A stretch of 64,000 bases of DNA from Streptomyces sp. NBC_00273 (GTDB lineage Bacteria > Actinomycetota > Actinomycetes > Streptomycetales > Streptomycetaceae): NCBI RefSeq assembly GCF_036178145.1, contig NZ_CP108067.1, forward strand, positions 5,766,001 to 5,830,000, given 5' to 3'. Position 1 is the stretch's first letter, and each line of letters starts with the position of its first letter. The notes beneath the pieces are model-generated. The model did no database searches and had not been told where the DNA came from. It was given only the letters and a program-made list of their open reading frames with translations. A program made the translations under genes and the position numbers. Shown here one piece after another: positions 59,858-64,000 of this stretch.

Positions 59858-60295
59858 TCAGTGCTTGCGGACCTCGACGTCCTGCCTGTCCTGGGCGACC
59901 GTGGCGACCGACCTCGGCATCAGGCCCGAGAGCTGGACCTCCTGGAGCTCGGCGGTGACCACGGCGCGGCCCGGGCGCACGTTCACCCAGCGGCCCGGGG
60001 CCGTGGCCACCCACCGGCGCTCCGTGCCGTCGCAGACGGGCTGCTCCGCGCCGATGCTCAGGCGGCCGCCCTCGTGCTCGACGGTCGCCTTGATCTGCAT
60101 CGCCCCCGTGGGTGACGCCTGCTCGCAGTGGTACGACCCGGAAAGGGTGACGGAGCCGTCCTTGGCGACGTAGGCGTCACGCTGTACGGAAATCCCTTGA
60201 TTGAAAACCGTGGCGCCGGCCGGAGCGGTGAATAGCGTGGTGGCGGCCAGTGCGGAGAAGGCCGTCAGGGCGATTCGGCGGGCGGGGATGGGCAT
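59858..60295 (-). CDS. Secreted DUF6299-like protein
   Basis: The product is 145 residues. A signal peptide (1-28) is followed by a beta-rich mature part with a Cys pair (SYHCEQ and PVCDGTERRW) and the phrase KDGSVTLSGSYHC, which I associate with the Streptomyces DUF6299 family. ATG 60295 has GGAGGAAG directly upstream. The function is unknown; it is probably extracellular. Confidence 0.7.
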   Translation of the reverse strand: MPIPARRIALTAFSALAATTLFTAPAGATVFNQGISVQRDAYVAKDGSVTLSGSYHCEQASPTGAMQIKATVEHEGGRLSIGAEQPVCDGTERRWVATAPGRWVNVRPGRAVVTAELQEVQLSGLMPRSVATVAQDRQDVEVRKH

Positions 60296-60450
60296 TCTTC
60301 CTCCAGATGCAGCGGATGGCGGGATTCCACCGGAACGCATTGTGCTGGCAGGTGGGCGTACGCACCTGCTCCGCGCGCTCGTGTCGTTGTGCGCAATTAC
60401 CTGCCCGGGCGCGTGAAACTGGCCGCAATACGTCCCCGAAGGGATCTCGC

Positions 60451-61041
60451 ATGCGCCAGCCAGCCCGCCCCCTGCCCGTCCTCGCCCTCCTCCCGGTCCT
60501 GCTGTTCGGCGCCACCGCCTGCCAGGGCGCCGCGGAGCCGGACGCACGCGCGCCCGCCGCGCCGCCGGCGGTCGTGGTGGACGACGGGGTACCGGGCGCG
60601 GCGCGGGCCCCCGTACGTCCCGGCGCGAAGGACGCCCGTGTGGGTAGCACCGCGCGGCTGCACGGCAGGCAGTTCGGCCGGCACCTCCAGGTCGTGCTCA
60701 GGGCCTTCGTGGACCCGGCGATCAGCGTGGACAAGAAGTTCGCCCCGCCCGCCGGGAAGCGCTGGGTGGCCGCCTCGATGTCCTTCGTCAACGTGGGAGG
60801 GGCCTCGTACGGGGCGCTCGGACGCATGTGGGCGCACGACGGCGCGGGGCGCCGTCACCCGGTGGTGAAGACCGGCGAGCTGACGACCGGCAAACCGATC
60901 GTCTTCGATTCCCTAGAGGTCGGTGAGCGGGCCGAAGGGTGGGTGGTGTTCGAAATCCCGGAAAGCGTGCGCATTGTGCGGCTCCAGTACCAGGACGCGA
61001 ACGCGCAGGCGAATTCCGGAGAGGGATTCTGGGCCGTCTAG
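60451..61041 (+). CDS. Lipoprotein with a DUF4352-like beta-sandwich
   Basis: The product is 196 residues. LLFGATAC (about 17-24) is a lipobox, so the mature Cys24 is lipid-modified. The mature domain (about 70-196) includes AASMSFVNVGGASYG and EGWVVFEIPES, as in the telokin-like DUF4352 domain. GAAGGG lies before ATG 60451; the longer frame from 60250 has no ribosome site. The function is unknown; it is surface anchored. Confidence 0.75.
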   Translation: MRQPARPLPVLALLPVLLFGATACQGAAEPDARAPAAPPAVVVDDGVPGAARAPVRPGAKDARVGSTARLHGRQFGRHLQVVLRAFVDPAISVDKKFAPPAGKRWVAASMSFVNVGGASYGALGRMWAHDGAGRRHPVVKTGELTTGKPIVFDSLEVGERAEGWVVFEIPESVRIVRLQYQDANAQANSGEGFWAV

Positions 61042-61097
61042 CCCGCCCGGGTGAAGGGCCGTGAAAGGCTCGTCGAAGAGACCACTAGGGTGCGCGC

Positions 61098-61592
61098 ATG
61101 ACTTCTACTCAAGCCGAAATCGACCGGTCCCAGCTCGGCACCCTTTCGGTGCTCGCCTGGATCGGAGACCCCGAAGAGGCGCACGACATCCCGTACCTCC
61201 TCGCCTACACCCTCGGCGACGGACCGCAGGGTCGGGAGGCCGGCGAGGCGGCCGCCCGCGGGCTGCTGGAGGAGATCGGCCTGCCCATCGGCGACGTGGT
61301 CATGGACGGCACGCTCAAGGCGGCCACGTTCCCGGTGCAGATCCTGCTGGAGGGCAACCAGATCGCGCTCACCCTGCCCGGGATGAACGCGCGCTGCACC
61401 GCCCCCGACGAGTGGGTCGCCGCGGCGGACGAGAGCGGGCAGGCGTACTTCCTCTTCGCCACCCGTGCCTGGCCCGAGGCGGTCCCGGGCCAGCCGGTCG
61501 CGCCGGAGACCCTGCAGGCCTTCGCGGGCGACGAGTCCGTGCTCACCAGCAGCGCCCACTGCGTCCTCGCCGTGCGGCGCGTGCAGCGGTAG
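61098..61592 (+). CDS. DUF5949-like protein
   Basis: The product is 164 residues, soluble. LGTLSVLAWIGDPEEAHDIPYLLAYTLGDG and AYFLFATRAWPEAVPGQPV are phrases I associate with the Streptomyces DUF5949 family. The function is unknown. The start has no strong ribosome site; the gene follows the lipoprotein gene by 56 bases. Confidence 0.65.
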   Translation: MTSTQAEIDRSQLGTLSVLAWIGDPEEAHDIPYLLAYTLGDGPQGREAGEAAARGLLEEIGLPIGDVVMDGTLKAATFPVQILLEGNQIALTLPGMNARCTAPDEWVAAADESGQAYFLFATRAWPEAVPGQPVAPETLQAFAGDESVLTSSAHCVLAVRRVQR

Positions 61593-61621
61593 CCACAGAC
61601 CGGGTGCCGCCGCCACCCGCT

Positions 61622-61656
61622 CCGGCCGCCGGGCCCCCAGCCTGCCCGGTGGCCGG
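61622..61656. terminator. Convergent terminator
   Basis: A 13-bp stem with one G-U pair (61622-61634 and 61644-61656) lies between the DUF5949-like and the P450 genes. Confidence 0.65.
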
Positions 61657-61679
61657 TCCCGCTTCACCCGGGGCCGTGG

Positions 61680-62933
61680 TCAGGGCCGTTCGAAGGCGAA
61701 CCGCAGCGAGCGGACCCGGTTGTCGAAGTTCGACCCCGCCAGGTCCGGCAGACCCACCGCCCGCAGCCCGACCGGCCGGGTCAGCAGCTCACGGAAGAGG
61801 GCCTTCATCTCCACCCGGGCCAGGTGCGCACCCAGGCAGAAGTGCGGGCCGCCGCCGCCGAACCCCAGGTGCGGATTGGGCGAGCGGGTGATGACGAAGG
61901 CGTCCGGGTCGGGGAAGAGCGCCTCGTCCCGGTTGGCGGAGGCGTAGTAGAGGACCACCTTGTCGCCCGGCCGGAACACGTGCCCGTCCATCGTGTGCTC
62001 GGCCACCACGGTCCGGCGGAACTGGATGATGGGCGTCGAGTGCCGGATCATCTCGTCCACCGCCCCGTCCGCGTACTTCTCGAAGTCCGAGAGCAGCAGG
62101 TCCCGCTGGTCCGGATGGTCGGTCAGCAGGGACAGCCCGTGGGTGATCGCGTTCCGGGTGGTTTCCACCCCGGCGACCATCAACAGGGAGAAGAAGGCGC
62201 CGAGCTGGCGGGCCCCGAGGGCCTGGCCGTCGACGTTCGCGCACACCAGCGCCGAGATCAGGTCGTCGGTGGGGTGCTTGCGCCGCTCCCGCCCGATGCC
62301 CGCCACCATCCGCTGCATCCGGGCGAGCGCGCGCAGCCCGCGCCCGGGCATCCGCAGCCGGGAGGCCAGGCCCCGCTCCACACCGATGTTCTCGGAGGCG
62401 TGGTTGACGCGGTCGGCGATCTCGGCCCGGTAGCACTCGGGGATGCCCATCATGTTGCAGATGACCTCCAGGGGCAGCCGCGAGGCCACGGCCGAGACGA
62501 ACTCGTCGGGCTGGTCGGCCAGTACGTCGTCCACGATGCGGGCGGCCACGGCGTGGATGTCCGCCTCGGCGGCCGCCAGCAGGCGGGGCGTGAAGGCGCG
62601 CTGCACGATCTTGCGCAGCTGGGCGTGGTCGGGGCCGTCCAGATTGACCATCGAGTCCCCGAACAGCGCCCGCACCCAGCGGGCCGGCTCGGGGGTGGTC
62701 ACGCCGGGGGCACTGGCGAAGACCTTGGGGAGGCGGCTGGCCTCCTGCACCTGGGCGTGGCGGACGAGGGCCCAGTGGCCGCGCCCGGAACCTTCGGGGA
62801 CGAACACCGGGCCCTCGGCCGCCCGCAGCCGGGCGAAGGCCGCGAGTCGGTGGGCGGGGGGCTGTAGCCAGAAGCCTGGCTCGGCCAGCTCCCTGCCGGG
62901 GTCGGTGCCGTGGCGTTGTGCCGGGAGTGTCAT
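61680..62933 (-). CDS. Cytochrome P450
   Basis: The product is 417 residues. The I-helix is AGVETTRNAITHG, the ExxR is in EMIRHSTP, and the heme loop FGGGGPHFCLGAHLARVE has heme-ligand Cys366. Bacterial P450s of this length are soluble and need ferredoxin and reductase, which are not seen nearby. The substrate is unknown. GGAGG lies 7 bases before ATG 62933. The LtrA-like gene lies 108 bases upstream in the same direction. Confidence 0.95.
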   Translation of the reverse strand: MTLPAQRHGTDPGRELAEPGFWLQPPAHRLAAFARLRAAEGPVFVPEGSGRGHWALVRHAQVQEASRLPKVFASAPGVTTPEPARWVRALFGDSMVNLDGPDHAQLRKIVQRAFTPRLLAAAEADIHAVAARIVDDVLADQPDEFVSAVASRLPLEVICNMMGIPECYRAEIADRVNHASENIGVERGLASRLRMPGRGLRALARMQRMVAGIGRERRKHPTDDLISALVCANVDGQALGARQLGAFFSLLMVAGVETTRNAITHGLSLLTDHPDQRDLLLSDFEKYADGAVDEMIRHSTPIIQFRRTVVAEHTMDGHVFRPGDKVVLYYASANRDEALFPDPDAFVITRSPNPHLGFGGGGPHFCLGAHLARVEMKALFRELLTRPVGLRAVGLPDLAGSNFDNRVRSLRFAFERP

Positions 62934-63041
62934 GGCAGGGCCTCCAGTCGGTGCGCGTCGTTCTGCGCTGGAGAACGGCGGCGGGGGCGCGGGAGTGACG
63001 GTTCGAAGGGGTGCGGGTGCAGGTGCGGGCGGCTCGGAGCG

Positions 63042-64000
63042 TCAGACGGCGGCGCCGGTGGCCGCACCGGCCCGGGTGGACAGGGTGAGGCCGACCGCCA
63101 CCGTCAGCACCCCGACGAGGCCCGCCCACAGGACGGCGTACGGACCCGACCAGGTGCAGGCGAGCGTCACGAGCGCGGACACCGGCAGGACCAGCTGCTG
63201 GGCGAGGCCGCGCTTGAAGTGGCGGGAGTGCAGCAGCCACACCATCAGCAGGAACAGTGCGGTCGGGACGGTGACGGAGGCGTTCGCAGCGACCTGGGAG
63301 ATGTGCGCCTTGCCCACGGCGTGCTCGACCGCGACCTCGATGCCGGCGCCGATCGCCGCGCCCGAAAGGAAGATCAGCAGGTGCCCGTAACCCCACGGGA
63401 TGGCCTCGCGGTTGGAGTTCAGGTGCTGGTGCATCGGTACGGCGAAGTAGATCCACCACGCGGCGAAGACGATCAGCAACCCGCCCGCCGCGATGGGCAG
63501 CAGCTGGTCCAGCGCCTCGTGCTCGTCGATCGCGGACTTGACCGCCACCGTGGCCGCCGCGATCGTCTCGCCGAGCACGATGATGGTGAACAGGCCGTAC
63601 CGCTCCACGATGTGGTGCGCGTGCCAGGGCGTCTGGTGCCCGCGCTCGGCGATCACCGGAACCCCCAGCTCGGCAACGAGCAGGACGAGGAACAGCCAGC
63701 GCTTGAGGTCGTCCGGGACGAACAGCAGCCCGATCCAGCCCAGCTGGCAGATCACCAGCCCGGCCGCGTACTTCAGTGCCGAGGCCCGGGCCTCGCCCTG
63801 CTCCCCGGAGGCGGCCCGCAGCCACTGCGCCGTCAGGGCGACGCGCATGATGATGTAGCCGGTGACCGCGACCGCCCAGTCGTTGTCGTCGAAGGCCCGG
63901 CTCACCCCGGCCGCGTACACGAGCACACCGGCGATCTGCACGAGCGTCGCGATCCGGTACGGGACGTCGTCCACGTCGTACGCCGAGGCGAACCAGGTGA
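63042..64000 (-). CDS. LtrA-like membrane protein, 5' end cut by window edge
   Basis: The frame is open up to the window edge. The edge reads T-W-F-A-S-A-Y-D-V-D-D-V-P-Y-R, which is a known LtrA (low temperature requirement A) family phrase, so the ATG at 63974 is internal and not the start. About ten helices are visible, with VRH-like HHIVERYGLFTIIVLGETIAA, a family block. The function of the family is not settled. Confidence 0.8.
   Translation of the reverse strand, partial: TWFASAYDVDDVPYRIATLVQIAGVLVYAAGVSRAFDDNDWAVAVTGYIIMRVALTAQWLRAASGEQGEARASALKYAAGLVICQLGWIGLLFVPDDLKRWLFLVLLVAELGVPVIAERGHQTPWHAHHIVERYGLFTIIVLGETIAAATVAVKSAIDEHEALDQLLPIAAGGLLIVFAAWWIYFAVPMHQHLNSNREAIPWGYGHLLIFLSGAAIGAGIEVAVEHAVGKAHISQVAANASVTVPTALFLLMVWLLHSRHFKRGLAQQLVLPVSALVTLACTWSGPYAVLWAGLVGVLTVAVGLTLSTRAGAATGAAV

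Noticed and set aside
63974..63976. Start of the LtrA-like gene inside the window
   Set aside because: The frame continues upstream to the edge and reads a known LtrA family phrase, so this is internal.
1..64000. tRNA, rRNA, origin, IS or phage integration site
   Set aside because: No clover-leaf sequence, transposase, integrase or direct-repeat pair was found on either strand by reading.

Overview
The window is chromosomal DNA of a Streptomyces-type actinomycete. Evidence: very high GC with codons ending almost always in G or C, GTG/TTG starts and four-base ATGA/GTGA gene overlaps, two rodlins and three chaplins (aerial-hyphae coat proteins), an HrdD-type sigma factor, and several Streptomyces-only families (DUF6227-, DUF5949- and DUF6299-like). 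No tRNA, rRNA, CRISPR array, insertion sequence or phage module was seen. Genes are cut by both window edges (an RHS protein on the left, an LtrA-like protein on the right).

Layout. 1-5735: the 3' part of a giant RHS/YD-repeat protein with a lower-GC C-terminal tip, a strong terminator, then two small unrecognised genes that each contain a TTA (bldA-type) codon; this looks like a polymorphic-toxin tip with an accessory or immunity cassette. 5827-8506: small membrane or secreted proteins and a 4'-phosphopantetheinyl transferase. 8625-13025: a HelD/UvrD-like helicase with a long C-terminal extension, and an unrecognised partner. 13030-18626 (minus strand): a response regulator, histidine kinase, ABC ATPase and FtsX-type permease operon. 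18942-20653: a stand-alone KAS III (FabH-like) and a type II thioesterase. 20768-30712: a secreted M6 metalloprotease, TetR/MFS, a DODA-type dioxygenase behind a perfect 30-bp palindrome, a Uma2-family protein, a GNAT, hrdD behind a perfect SigR-type promoter, and a WYL regulator/MFS pair.

30822-34123: a divergent pair made of a CBM3 + GH16-like membrane-anchored protein and a processive GT2 glycosyltransferase plus a small membrane protein, probably a second exopolysaccharide system; the GT2 5' end may carry a frameshift. 34211-40341: DUF6227, a VKOR protein, and a rodlin/chaplin coat cluster that includes a one-domain, sortase-anchored long chaplin; both rodlins have matching BldN-type promoters. 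40711-57155: a large Wzx/Wzy-style polysaccharide cluster (secreted protein, two GT4 enzymes, a WbaP-like initiating transferase, O-antigen ligase, MurJ-like flippase, CE4 deacetylase, Wzz-like protein, CelD-type acetyltransferase, an opposed GH26-like glycanase, an ATP-grasp enzyme and a flavin enzyme). Coat proteins, two polysaccharide systems and their hydrolases lie side by side, which suggests a cell-surface and aerial-growth region.

57180-64000: a PAS-GAF-PP2C-ATPase sigma-pathway regulator, small secreted proteins and a lipoprotein, a DUF5949-like protein, a cytochrome P450 and the LtrA-like gene. Starts were chosen by Shine-Dalgarno spacing, overlap with the previous stop, and fit to family N-termini. 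Family assignments come from reading the sequence only; no database search was run.
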